A DNA stretch of 64,000 nt from Crenothrix sp. D3 (lineage in GTDB: Bacteria > Pseudomonadota > Gammaproteobacteria > Methylococcales > Methylomonadaceae): NCBI GenBank assembly GCA_002134785.1, contig MBQZ01000018.1, positions 310,001 through 374,000 of the forward strand, written 5' to 3'. This document shows positions 1-8,071 of this stretch, piece by piece; positions within the stretch are counted from its first letter, which is position 1, and every line of letters begins with the position of its first letter. The position numbers were made by a program, and so were the translations under genes. Below the pieces are notes generated by a model, which saw only the letters and a list, made by a program, of their open reading frames with translations, did not search any database and was not told where the DNA came from.

Positions 1-390
1 TGGGAGTCACTCTGTGATGGCTGCGCTAAATGTTGTCTGCACAAATTAGAAGACGAAGACACGGGTAATATTTACTTTACCAGTATCGCTTGTCGTCTCA
101 TCGACCTAACTAGTTGTCGTTGTACGCGTTATGCAGAACGCACTCAAATTATTCCTGATTGTTTAGATTTAAGACAACTCGAAACCAGTCAATATCACTG
201 GTTGCCTGTAACCTGTGCTTACCGATTAGTCCATGAAGGTAAAGAGTTACCCATGTGGCATCCTTTGGTGTCAAAAAACACAGCAAGCGTTGAAGCATCA
301 GGGATTTCGATTCGCAGTTACGCACGCAAGGAACTAGAAAGTGATGATATAGATGATTTGGAAGATTTCATTATTGAATGGCTAGAGTAA
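1..390 (+). CDS. YcgN/UPF0260-type cysteine-cluster protein, 3' part
   Basis: An open frame runs in from the left edge for 129 codons to TAA, so the start lies outside the window. Near the visible N-terminus is a cysteine cluster of the CxxCxxCC kind (CDGCAKCC), followed by further cysteines in CRLIDLTSCRC and PDC. The tail has the WHPL segment and an acidic C-terminus. This is the pattern of the YcgN/UPF0260 (YkgJ-like Fe/Zn cluster) family, whose function is not established. The ATG at 202 is internal: the cysteine motif upstream of it is in frame and conserved, so the shorter reading is not the full gene. Confidence 0.85.
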   Translation, partial: WESLCDGCAKCCLHKLEDEDTGNIYFTSIACRLIDLTSCRCTRYAERTQIIPDCLDLRQLETSQYHWLPVTCAYRLVHEGKELPMWHPLVSKNTASVEASGISIRSYARKELESDDIDDLEDFIIEWLE

Positions 391-481
391 TAAACTTAAC
401 TCATTGTATTTTTGTTCTTTACAAGTCATTATCACTTCTCCACTACCCTTTCCATTTTATTTTCAGCAAGGAGTCTCACTT

Positions 482-2173
482 ATGAAAAAAAGCAATTTTT
501 TTGTGCAATTCATTCGTTTAGCTGGCGGTTTTTGGTGTTCAGAAAATCAGGCGACTGTACGCAGATCAGCTCTTATACTACTCATACTCACCATCGCACA
601 AATCGCCGTCGCCGTTATTATCACTCAATGGAGTGCCGATTTATTTAACGCATTAGATCAACGATCCATGTCGGGGTTTTTCACCCAAGTCGGTATTATC
701 GTTATTATCTTTGCCGCTAATATCATCGTTACCGTTAGTCATATAAAAGTAAAACGTAGCTTACAAATAGGCTGGCGCAAATGGCTGACAAATCGATTAA
801 TTGATCTCTGGATGTCTCAAGGACGGCATTATTTGGTGACGCATACCGAAAAAGGTGAACACGATAATCCAGATGGTCGCATTGCCGAAGATATTCGGGT
901 TGCGACTGAATCCGCTATTGATATGTGTCATTCTTTGCTGTACAGCGTGTTATTACTATTCAGTTTCAGTCAAATTTTATGGTCACTTTCGGGTGTAGTG
1001 GTACTGGATTTAGCGGTAGTAAAAATACCCATTTATGGGCATTTGGTTTGGCTAGCATTGCTTTATGCCAGTGCCGCTTCCTTATTGGGTTGGTGGATGG
1101 GGCAACCGCTAACTAAAGCCACCGATGCTAAACAAACTGCCGAAGCTAATTTTCGTTTCTCCTTAATCACCGCGCAAGAAAACTCTTTATCGATTGCCAT
1201 GATTCACGGCGAAGACAATGAACGCCAACGCTTTCGCTCTCTTTTTTCTGAAATAACGGGGGCTTGGCAACAACAAACAAAGGCATGGGAACGAATTTTA
1301 TTCTTCTCTTCAGGTTACTCAGTACTGTCGATGGCATTCCCCATTTTAGTCTCTGCACCGCGTTATATTTTGGGTAGTCTCAGCCTCGGTGCATTAATGC
1401 AATCTGCACAATCCTTTCAACAAATGGCTTCAGCGTTATCGTGGCCCGTTGATAATATGGCAAAAGTATTTGAGTGGCGAGCCTCAGTAGAACGTATATT
1501 AGGTCTAATCGAAGCCTTAGATTACTTAGAAGAAGAAATAGCTTGTCCTCATCTTAGTCGCATTTGCTTAGAAAAAACCGACCGATCAGTGTTGGGCTTT
1601 GAAAAACTCTGTATTTCTAAATTGAATGGTGAAGAAATTATTTCCTGCATTCAAGATGAAATTAAAGCAGGAGAACACGTCCTTATCACTGGCAACTCCT
1701 TTACGGGTTCTAAACTATTTAAAGCCATCACAGGCCTGTGGCCATGGGGTCATGGGTCTATTGGCTTACCTGATAATGAGACCTTGTTTTTTATGCCACC
1801 ACGCCCTTATCTACCCACAGGAACATTACGGTCAGCTATTTGTTATCCTGCGACTAATGGCACATTTAACGCTGAATTAGAAGCGACACTTAAGTTAGTC
1901 GGCTTGGACGAATTATTAACACAACTGGATCAAGTTGATACTTGGGGCAAAGTGTTATCACGCGAAATGCAGCAACGCCTAGGTTTAGTTCGTCTGCTAT
2001 TGTATAAACCCCAGTGGATATTTATACAAGAAGCCTTTGATTCACTCGATAACGAGGGTGAAATAGCCGCGTTTCGTTTAATTTGTCAACAACTACCCGA
2101 TGCTACCTTATTGACAGTTACTAATATGCCAAACGCAGCATCCTTCCATCCCCACCAATTATATTTGACTTAA
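482..2173 (+). CDS. SbmA/YddA-type ABC transporter with degenerate ATPase domain
   Basis: A 563-residue protein with an N-terminal membrane domain (about residues 1-330, ABC_membrane_2/SbmA-BacA-like) fused to a C-terminal ABC ATPase domain. The start at 482 is chosen because AAGGAG lies just upstream; a longer frame from 404 has no comparable site. The ATPase half keeps the family's GLWPWG segment, but its catalytic motifs are altered. Walker A reads GNSFTGSK (residues 404-411) and so lacks GK[ST]. The signature reads LSREMQQR instead of LSxGEQQR. Walker B reads IFIQEA, with Q516 in place of Asp while E517 is kept. Relatives export peptides, vitamins or lipids in some bacteria, but the substrate cannot be inferred here. 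The frame is intact, so this is a changed protein rather than an obvious pseudogene. A GH5 glucanase follows 22 bases downstream and may be co-transcribed. Confidence 0.85.
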   Translation: MKKSNFFVQFIRLAGGFWCSENQATVRRSALILLILTIAQIAVAVIITQWSADLFNALDQRSMSGFFTQVGIIVIIFAANIIVTVSHIKVKRSLQIGWRKWLTNRLIDLWMSQGRHYLVTHTEKGEHDNPDGRIAEDIRVATESAIDMCHSLLYSVLLLFSFSQILWSLSGVVVLDLAVVKIPIYGHLVWLALLYASAASLLGWWMGQPLTKATDAKQTAEANFRFSLITAQENSLSIAMIHGEDNERQRFRSLFSEITGAWQQQTKAWERILFFSSGYSVLSMAFPILVSAPRYILGSLSLGALMQSAQSFQQMASALSWPVDNMAKVFEWRASVERILGLIEALDYLEEEIACPHLSRICLEKTDRSVLGFEKLCISKLNGEEIISCIQDEIKAGEHVLITGNSFTGSKLFKAITGLWPWGHGSIGLPDNETLFFMPPRPYLPTGTLRSAICYPATNGTFNAELEATLKLVGLDELLTQLDQVDTWGKVLSREMQQRLGLVRLLLYKPQWIFIQEAFDSLDNEGEIAAFRLICQQLPDATLLTVTNMPNAASFHPHQLYLT

Positions 2174-2195
2174 TTTATTTTTAAGGAATAACAAT

Positions 2196-3320
2196 ATGAC
2201 ACACGCATTTAGCAATAAATTTGGAAAAAAACTACGCGGCGTTAATCTTGGTGGCTGGTTGGTATTGGAAAAATGGATAACACCCAGTTTATTTGAAGGA
2301 TTAGAGGCGACCGATGAAACCACTTACTGTGCTGAACTGGGCGAACGCGCTGATACCCTATTAAAACAACATTGGAACAGCTACATTACCCGCGAAGATT
2401 TTGCGTGGCTAGCTAAAACAGGCATCAATGCCGTGCGCCTACCCGTGGGGCATTGGTTATTTGGTGCCGATTATCCCTATCACCGCAGTTATGGCGAAGC
2501 ACGTCATCCTTTTGTAGTCGGCGGACTCGATATTGTTGATAAGGTATTTGATTGGGCAGAAGAATTTGGATTACACGTCATACTCGACTTACACGCCGCC
2601 CCAGGCTGTCAAAATGGCTTTGACAATGGCGGTATCAAAGATGTGTGTGAATGGCACACCGACCCTGCTTATCTTGAACATTCGCTCAGCGTGCTAGAAC
2701 GCCTCGCCGAACGTTATCACAACCGCCCTGCCCTGCACGGTATTGAAACGCTTAATGAACCCCGTTGGGATGTTGATACCGACTTATTAAAAAAATACCA
2801 TACCGATGCGTATCACCGCATCCGCCAATATTGCCACCCCGAAGACGTTGCCGTGGTCTTTCATGATGGCTTTCGCTCACACCGTGAATATATCGATTTT
2901 TTAAAAGAACCCGAATTTAAAAATATCGTATTCGATATTCACCGCTACCAATGTTTCAGCCGCGAAGAAATTGATATGGATATTTATCATCATATTCACC
3001 GCGCCGCTATTACTTGGAAAGAAGAAGCTGATGATATTATCAGCGATTTAGGGCAGCAAGTTTACTGTGGTGAATGGAGTTTAGGGCTAGATTTAAAAGT
3101 GGTGTCACTCTGGGCAGAAGGTCCCTTTAATCACGCCTTAGAAAACATGGATGATTTTCAATTGAACCTCGCTTACCGTGGTTACGCAGCAGCACAACTA
3201 CTAACCTTTGAAAAATATCTAGGCTGGTTTTTCTGGAATTACAAAACTGAAACTACGCCCGCATGGTGTTTTAGAGATTGTGTAGAACGTGGCTGGATAC
3301 CCAGCAACGGGATGATTTAA
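2196..3320 (+). CDS. Glycoside hydrolase family 5, exo-1,3-beta-glucanase-like
   Basis: The 374-residue protein begins with the RGVNLGGWLVLEKW segment typical of fungal-type exo-1,3-beta-glucanases in GH5. The acid/base Glu lies in TLNEPRW (E188) and the likely nucleophile in YCGEWS (E293). Other substrate-site segments such as ILDLHAAPG and HDGF are present, so the enzyme looks complete and active. The expected reaction is release of glucose from beta-1,3-glucans or beta-glucosides. No signal peptide is visible, unlike the secreted fungal enzymes, which suggests a cytoplasmic substrate. It starts 22 bases after the ABC-type gene with the RBS AAGGAATAACAAT, so the two may form an operon. Confidence 0.9.
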   Translation: MTHAFSNKFGKKLRGVNLGGWLVLEKWITPSLFEGLEATDETTYCAELGERADTLLKQHWNSYITREDFAWLAKTGINAVRLPVGHWLFGADYPYHRSYGEARHPFVVGGLDIVDKVFDWAEEFGLHVILDLHAAPGCQNGFDNGGIKDVCEWHTDPAYLEHSLSVLERLAERYHNRPALHGIETLNEPRWDVDTDLLKKYHTDAYHRIRQYCHPEDVAVVFHDGFRSHREYIDFLKEPEFKNIVFDIHRYQCFSREEIDMDIYHHIHRAAITWKEEADDIISDLGQQVYCGEWSLGLDLKVVSLWAEGPFNHALENMDDFQLNLAYRGYAAAQLLTFEKYLGWFFWNYKTETTPAWCFRDCVERGWIPSNGMI

Positions 3321-3895
3321 TGTGTTAAGTTCTTAGCGTGTACAAATTACTCAAACCTCCGAGCAACTGATTTGTCAACACTTTTCAGGACACAAAGTTA
3401 AGCCGCTTTATGTTAATTTTCAAATTCTGTAGCGGACAAGTACCCATTATTAGAATGGAGTCGAAAATTGATTTTAGGGCGGCTTCACATATCGCATGTG
3501 TTTCATGGTTCACGCATTCGGTTCGCAAAGTATCAACAAAAACAACGTATTAGGACAATGCTTACTGCCATGCTGTTGCCACTAATGCGCAATAAAACTC
3601 GCAGGTATTGAGATAGATATAGCCTTCGTTTCGTGCCAAGTCATAGCCACCTAGCCAGTCACTTAATGTGCCTGAACGAACGTGCTCTCCGATAAACTCA
3701 TCCCATCCCACGCTAACAACCGCCTCCATTGCGACTGTTTTTGATGTGCATAATACTGTTTTTTCCATGCTTCCCTATCGTGGAGTGCATATTCCCGTAA
3801 GCGTTTGCTGCGAATCACAAGACCTCCCATCACTAACTTTAATATTTCTATTTTACTTTTAAGATGTAACGGTTCTTAGGTCAAATGGGAGTAGC
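3321..3895. other. Gene-poor interval with degenerate coding fragments
   Basis: No intact gene is recognised in these 575 bases. On the minus strand one 55-codon frame begins at about 3827 (MGGLVIRSKRLREYALHDRE...) and stops near 3660. A second frame, from 3768 to 3562, overlaps it and continues with LSDWLGGYDLARNEGY. The two partly overlapping frames look like one gene split by a frameshift, but I do not recognise the family. Both neighbouring genes point into this interval. Confidence 0.3.
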
Positions 3896-4993
3896 CTAAA
3901 AAACATGAATATCTTTAGCATCTTCAGACGCACTGATATAAATATTATTAATATTTAAAATACTGGCAATTTTCCCAATAAACTCAGCTTCATTTTTACA
4001 ATAAACAATAACATTTTGATAAGTAAAGCGGTAATCATTTTGAATGTGGTCTAGGCAAGTGATAACTAAAGATTTATTTTTTGTAGTGCGTAGATAATCA
4101 TCTTTATTGATTGCATATTCTAATAATGACACATCGAGCAGCGCGATTCTTAACTCACCTTGATAATTATTGTTTACGTTAGTTTCGCGAGGATTTTTAC
4201 TAATATTATGTGGCATAGACTCATTGGATAAAGGACCATCACCATGTCGAGTTTGATAGGCTCGCGTTATCAAATAGACCGACAAGGTTTCATGCCCCAA
4301 TAAGGGTAATATATTTTGTGTACCCGTATTTGAACGCGTGACATGGGGAAAAAACCCATAATTTTTATCCAGCAATAAACCTTGCGACCCTTCAAATATA
4401 TGATTGTAGTTATTATTTGGTATCCCATCGGTTTTATTAATATAAATAGAATGGGTAATGAGGTCACAGCAGTCTAAAAAACGCGTAAGCGATACGTCAC
4501 GATGATCCGAATAAAAGTCTTTTATTAAGTTAAGTTTTGTTTCTAATACCCACGGATAAAATAAATCGCCAAAAGTGAGTGAATAATAACTTTCTTCGCG
4601 ATTAATCGTATCACCAACACCGACTCCGCAACTACCGTGTTTATTATTATGTTGGTTATACGCTATATCATAAGGCGTAGTAACAGGGCAGTGAGCATCA
4701 ATGAATAATAACGGTTTAATACCTTTATCTAATAATACCGATAATTCATTAATGATACCAATGGGATCTATGGTGCAGAATTTGGAGAAATAACTGGGCG
4801 CACCTCTTAATGTTCCCGCACCAAAATTAGAAAAAACGTGGCGCACACCCTCACTAATAACAGTATGCCCCGCTTGTTGCCCACCCGAAAAGCGTATCAC
4901 TAATGGGTTAATGGATTGAGAACAAAGATAATCGGTAAATAGCCCTTTGCCTTCATCCCCAAATCCTAAGCCAATAATTGCCTTATTTGCCAT
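3896..4993 (-). CDS. Divergent adenylosuccinate synthetase-like enzyme (PurA superfamily)
   Basis: A 365-residue relative of PurA (E. coli about 432). The nucleotide-site motifs are recognisable: GFGDEGKG (residues 10-17, with the catalytic Asp at 13 as in E. coli), GGQQAGHT (37-44, His kept), FEGSQG (200-205), PHVTRSNT (216-223) and TRHGDGP (248-254). The base-recognition TKLD reads TCLD (312-315). The aspartate-binding loop, GATTGRxRR in PurA, is replaced by a segment around NVNNNYQGELR (272-282), and the C-terminus is about 65 residues shorter. This suggests a GTP-driven ligase acting on an IMP-like nucleotide with a different partner. The phage PurZ family is a possible relative, although PurZ typically replaces the Asp kept here. 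It starts 8 bases after the VWA gene and is the last gene of the operon. It is unlikely to be the housekeeping purA. Confidence 0.8.
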   Translation of the reverse strand: MANKAIIGLGFGDEGKGLFTDYLCSQSINPLVIRFSGGQQAGHTVISEGVRHVFSNFGAGTLRGAPSYFSKFCTIDPIGIINELSVLLDKGIKPLLFIDAHCPVTTPYDIAYNQHNNKHGSCGVGVGDTINREESYYSLTFGDLFYPWVLETKLNLIKDFYSDHRDVSLTRFLDCCDLITHSIYINKTDGIPNNNYNHIFEGSQGLLLDKNYGFFPHVTRSNTGTQNILPLLGHETLSVYLITRAYQTRHGDGPLSNESMPHNISKNPRETNVNNNYQGELRIALLDVSLLEYAINKDDYLRTTKNKSLVITCLDHIQNDYRFTYQNVIVYCKNEAEFIGKIASILNINNIYISASEDAKDIHVF

Positions 4994-5001
4994 TGTTTAT
5001 T

Positions 5002-5862
5002 TTATAAAATGATGTCAGTTTTTTCTTTAATAATATCGGCTTGCACCGCTGGATGCAACTGTGCAGTCGTTACTTTAGCCACGATTTCTGGAATTATTTT
5101 TGCTATTTCAGCGTGTCTCTCAACCAAAATAAGATTATCACCCATTAATTGTTTCCAGTCGTCCATGACAGACTGTTGGCTACCCGATGAGGTTTCTTTA
5201 ATATGTAGATGGTAAACATGATAACGCTCGCGGGCTTTATCTAATAATTCACTGGCGTGGTAATTTTTATACTGCCCATTACCCATTATATTTTTAAGTG
5301 CCGCAGAGGGTATTTCCTTTAACGTCGGTTCATCACCAATAGTAAATAAAAAACCTTTTTGTTGTCTTTTTTCAACACTATCAATCACCGTATGTAAGCC
5401 TGCAAAATACCACGCTAATAAATAACTTTCGCCCTCATTACCGCCTCCGCCACCTTCGAGATATACATTGGTTAACCATTTATCAAGTAATTCATCACTG
5501 GATTCAAATTGTCCGACTTGTAACGGGCTTCTATCGCATTCATGATCGCCGATGGCAAGGAATAATAATTGCGGGTCTTTAATACCCCGTTGAATTATAT
5601 TGCCCATAATATGCGGCAAACCTTCTTTAACTAAAAAGTGCGGTATAGAACCCATCGAACCTGTGACATCGAGTGCTAATATAATCGAAACTGTATTAGG
5701 GTGTTGTTCAGAATCTCTGGATTCTCGTAGTATCACGCCATTAGGATTCATGGCATTACTAATAGAATGCTGAGAGAAAATTTCACTCGCAGGTTTAGTT
5801 GCATAACCCAGCGTTGCTGATCTTGTTGCTCTTTCATCAAGAGAGTAATCGCCCATACCCAT
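5002..5862 (-). CDS. VWA-domain protein with MIDAS site
   Basis: The 286-residue protein has a von Willebrand factor A domain from about residue 55. The metal-ion-dependent adhesion site is DVTGS (D65, T67, S69), and a further Asp lies in FTIGDEPT (D177). A glycine-rich loop, EGGGGGNEG, covers about residues 136-144. There is no signal peptide or membrane segment, so it is probably cytosolic, where VWA proteins usually scaffold partner proteins or serve chaperone or ATPase complexes. It starts immediately after the 121-aa coiled-coil gene (1-base gap) and ends 8 bases before the PurA-like gene, so the three are almost certainly co-translated. The domain call is firm; the function is unknown. 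Confidence 0.85.
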   Translation of the reverse strand: MGMGDYSLDERATRSATLGYATKPASEIFSQHSISNAMNPNGVILRESRDSEQHPNTVSIILALDVTGSMGSIPHFLVKEGLPHIMGNIIQRGIKDPQLLFLAIGDHECDRSPLQVGQFESSDELLDKWLTNVYLEGGGGGNEGESYLLAWYFAGLHTVIDSVEKRQQKGFLFTIGDEPTLKEIPSAALKNIMGNGQYKNYHASELLDKARERYHVYHLHIKETSSGSQQSVMDDWKQLMGDNLILVERHAEIAKIIPEIVAKVTTAQLHPAVQADIIKEKTDIIL

Positions 5863-5863
5863 A

Positions 5864-6229
5864 TTAGAGTCCTCCGAATAAATATTGATAGCGTTTTCTG
5901 GCTATTTCTAAGGTAATTTCGGTATTGCGGATTTTAATACCTAATTCAATATCTTTTTCCACATAATCAGTGGAATTAAAATCACTGGCTAGAATTAAAC
6001 TTTGTGCATTAGTGGGCGACAAATCAAGCATATTATCTTGTTCACGTTTCATTTTTTTAATGCACAGTTCTAAATCTTCTATTTTACGTTTATAAACCAG
6101 TTCGGTGTCTTCAGCAATGGCAGTGGCTCTGTCATCGCGTATTTGGCGGTTATTTCTTTTTAAAGAACTAAAAAACGCCCCTTCTGACTCTGAAGCGGGT
6201 AAATTGGCTACATCTTGATTTTCTTCCAT
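5864..6229 (-). CDS. Small charged coiled-coil protein, first gene of PurA-like/VWA operon
   Basis: 121 residues from the ATG at 6229, which is preceded by AGAGGAAAAT; a frame from 6262 adds 11 residues without an equally good site. The middle (TELVYKRKIEDLELCIKK) and the end (IKIRNTEITLEIARKRYQY) are rich in Lys, Glu, Leu and Ile in heptad-like order, consistent with a coiled coil. No enzymatic motif, signal peptide or membrane segment is seen and I do not recognise the family. Its direct coupling to the VWA gene suggests an adaptor or regulatory subunit of the same complex. Confidence 0.7.
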   Translation of the reverse strand: MEENQDVANLPASESEGAFFSSLKRNNRQIRDDRATAIAEDTELVYKRKIEDLELCIKKMKREQDNMLDLSPTNAQSLILASDFNSTDYVEKDIELGIKIRNTEITLEIARKRYQYLFGGL

Positions 6230-6449
6230 TTTATTTTCCTCTAAAGTTGAAAAGCGATACACGCGGCAAAAGAACGACTATCAATCCCAAATACAGCTTG
6301 GCTGTGGATTTTGCTTATAGTATCTGATTTTTGCTGTTTGAAATAGCGCGTTATTTTAATGGATGACTTGGATTTAAAACGGGTTATTGTTGAGTATAAC
6401 AATCGACAACTTGTACAATGCTCAAAGATATTTCACTAAGGCAACCGCT

Positions 6450-6830
6450 ATGACTATTAAAAAAACTCAACCCGATAAAAATAAATTAGATCAAATTGTC
6501 ACCGATGCCCGCCGTAATCAAGAATTACGCGAGCAATCTTATCGAGGTCAGGCGTTGAAGCTATATCCTTGGCTATGTGGACGCTGTGCGCGGGAGTTTA
6601 CCCACAAGACGTTGACTGAATTAACGGTACATCATAAAAATCATAATCACGATGATAATCCGTCGGACGGTAGCAATTGGGAATTATTGTGTCTTTATTG
6701 CCACGATAATGAACATTCTCGCTATGAAGAAACCCGCTTTAGCAGTGCGAAAACCAGTCAATCTAATAGTCCTGAGGCAACACATAATCCGTTTGCTGAT
6801 CTTAAAAGTTTATTAAGCAGTAAGAAATAA
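6450..6830 (+). CDS. yajD: YajD-family HNH nuclease
   Basis: 126 residues from the ATG at 6450, preceded by CTAAGGCAACC. A longer frame from 6387 adds an N-terminus unlike the family. The Zn/HNH core is visible as CGRCAREF, then LTVHHKNHNHDDNP, then NWELLCLYCHDNEH. This gives two CxxC pairs and the catalytic His of a beta-beta-alpha-metal nuclease fold. The length fits E. coli YajD (about 115). The C-terminus is a polar tail. It is transcribed divergently from the VWA operon and converges on rnhA, with three bases between them. The substrate of YajD proteins is not established. Confidence 0.88.
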   Translation: MTIKKTQPDKNKLDQIVTDARRNQELREQSYRGQALKLYPWLCGRCAREFTHKTLTELTVHHKNHNHDDNPSDGSNWELLCLYCHDNEHSRYEETRFSSAKTSQSNSPEATHNPFADLKSLLSSKK

Positions 6831-6833
6831 CAA

Positions 6834-7268
6834 CTATAAAGAGTCAATGCCTAAATTAGCCAGTGCGTCGGCTCTATCATTGCCTTTATCACCTGAGTGA
6901 CCTTTGACCCACCGCCATTCAATGTCATGTTGGACAATGGCAGCATCTAAGCGTTGCCATAAATCGACGTTTTTCACAGGGTGTTTAGCGGCTGTTTTCC
7001 AACCGCGTTTTTTCCAGTTGGGCATCCATTCGGTGATACCTTTTAGCACATAGCTAGAATCGCTATAAAGCTGTACGGTACAGGGTTTGGTGAGGGCTTC
7101 TAGGGCTTGAATTGCGGCCATTAGTTCCATGCGATTATTGGTCGTATCTTTATCGCCACCACAGAGTTCTTTCACCGTGCCTTTATAGCTTAGAATAACA
7201 CCCCAACCGCCGACACCTGGGTTGCCACGACACGCGCCATCAGTATAAATAATGACTGATTCAATCAT
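6834..7268 (-). CDS. rnhA: Ribonuclease HI
   Basis: 144 residues, the usual length of bacterial RNase HI. It cleaves the RNA strand of RNA-DNA hybrids in replication and repair. The acidic active-site residues lie in [11 protein letters not shown] (D10), NNRMELMA (E48), YSDSSYV (D70) and the C-terminal GNDRADALA (D134). The ATG at 7268 overlaps the end of the upstream methyltransferase gene by 8 bases, indicating translational coupling, as in the E. coli yafS-rnhA arrangement. Confidence 0.96.
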   Translation of the reverse strand: MIESVIIYTDGACRGNPGVGGWGVILSYKGTVKELCGGDKDTTNNRMELMAAIQALEALTKPCTVQLYSDSSYVLKGITEWMPNWKKRGWKTAAKHPVKNVDLWQRLDAAIVQHDIEWRWVKGHSGDKGNDRADALANLGIDSL

Positions 7269-7980
7269 GTTTTTTTGTCCGCGCAGAAGGAGTGAGTGTA
7301 TTGGCTAACACCAAAGAATGCTGCCCATTTTTCACAGGGGTTAAAGGAATTAATTGATAACGCCGTTTTATTGCTTTAATCGCATAAGCAGTGGCAAACA
7401 GTGAGTGTCTACTGGTTACATATTTACCCTTTTTAGACTTAACGCTATCTAAACCAAACTCTGAACAGCCTGTTACTTCAAAATTTAATAGCTTTAACCA
7501 ATCTAAGATTCTAGCGCGTGATATAAAATGCCCCGACCATGAGTCAGCCATTTTTTTATCCCACAAATACTGATACCACAGCCACACACACAGCGGATTA
7601 AAGTTTAATATTACCAATAAACCTTCTGGCTTCAATACGCGTTCTACCTCACGCATGGTTTGAAAACGCTGGGCATCAAATTCTAATAAGTGCGGCATAA
7701 TGACCATATCGACACTATCGCTTTTTAAGGGTAAATGATGCGCTTTTGCCTGAATTTTTATTGCCTCATCATAACCCAATTTTTTGGCATCGAGTACCGT
7801 GTAACGTTGGTATAAAGTGCAGTCAATAAATTCATTTTCCCAGCCTAAACCACCAATCTGTAACACGATTTGTTGACAACTAACGGTAATAGAACGCCGT
7901 AAATAGTCAGCTTCCAGCCGTTGCAATAATTTCCCTCTAGGGGTTTCATACCAAGAAAACAAGAAATTTCGTTTCATCAA
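7261..7980 (-). CDS. Class I SAM-dependent methyltransferase, YafS-like
   Basis: 239 residues with a Rossmann methyltransferase domain. A glycine-containing motif I region ([10 protein letters not shown]) is followed by [10 protein letters not shown]. The SADVV-like segment is [16 protein letters not shown], and the next elements are [19 protein letters not shown]. The position between mltD and rnhA matches yafS in E. coli. The substrate of YafS is unknown to me. The gene overlaps rnhA by 8 bases and is divergent from mltD. Confidence 0.85.
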   Translation of the reverse strand: MMKRNFLFSWYETPRGKLLQRLEADYLRRSITVSCQQIVLQIGGLGWENEFIDCTLYQRYTVLDAKKLGYDEAIKIQAKAHHLPLKSDSVDMVIMPHLLEFDAQRFQTMREVERVLKPEGLLVILNFNPLCVWLWYQYLWDKKMADSWSGHFISRARILDWLKLLNFEVTGCSEFGLDSVKSKKGKYVTSRHSLFATAYAIKAIKRRYQLIPLTPVKNGQHSLVLANTLTPSARTKKHD

Positions 7981-8027
7981 TTAATCCAACAATTCATCAT
8001 ATTAATGATTTTCAGTAAAAACACCGC

Positions 8028-8033
8028 TATAAT
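8028..8033 (+). promoter_or_regulatory. Probable -10 element of mltD
   Basis: TATAAT lies 38 bases upstream of the mltD ATG in the divergent mltD/methyltransferase interval. No convincing -35 hexamer is seen at 16-18 bases upstream, so the assignment rests on the perfect -10 hexamer and its position. Confidence 0.45.
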
Positions 8034-8071
8034 CAAGACTATTCAACTATATTCGCAAGGGCTTAAAGATA

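Noticed and set aside
404-481. N-terminal extension of the ABC-type protein
   Set aside because: AAGGAG stands directly before the ATG at 482, and the extension has no family resemblance.
3896-4993. Assignment of the ligase as phage-type PurZ or as housekeeping purA
   Set aside because: The catalytic Asp is retained, unlike typical PurZ, and the aspartate loop is absent, unlike PurA. Neither name is justified.
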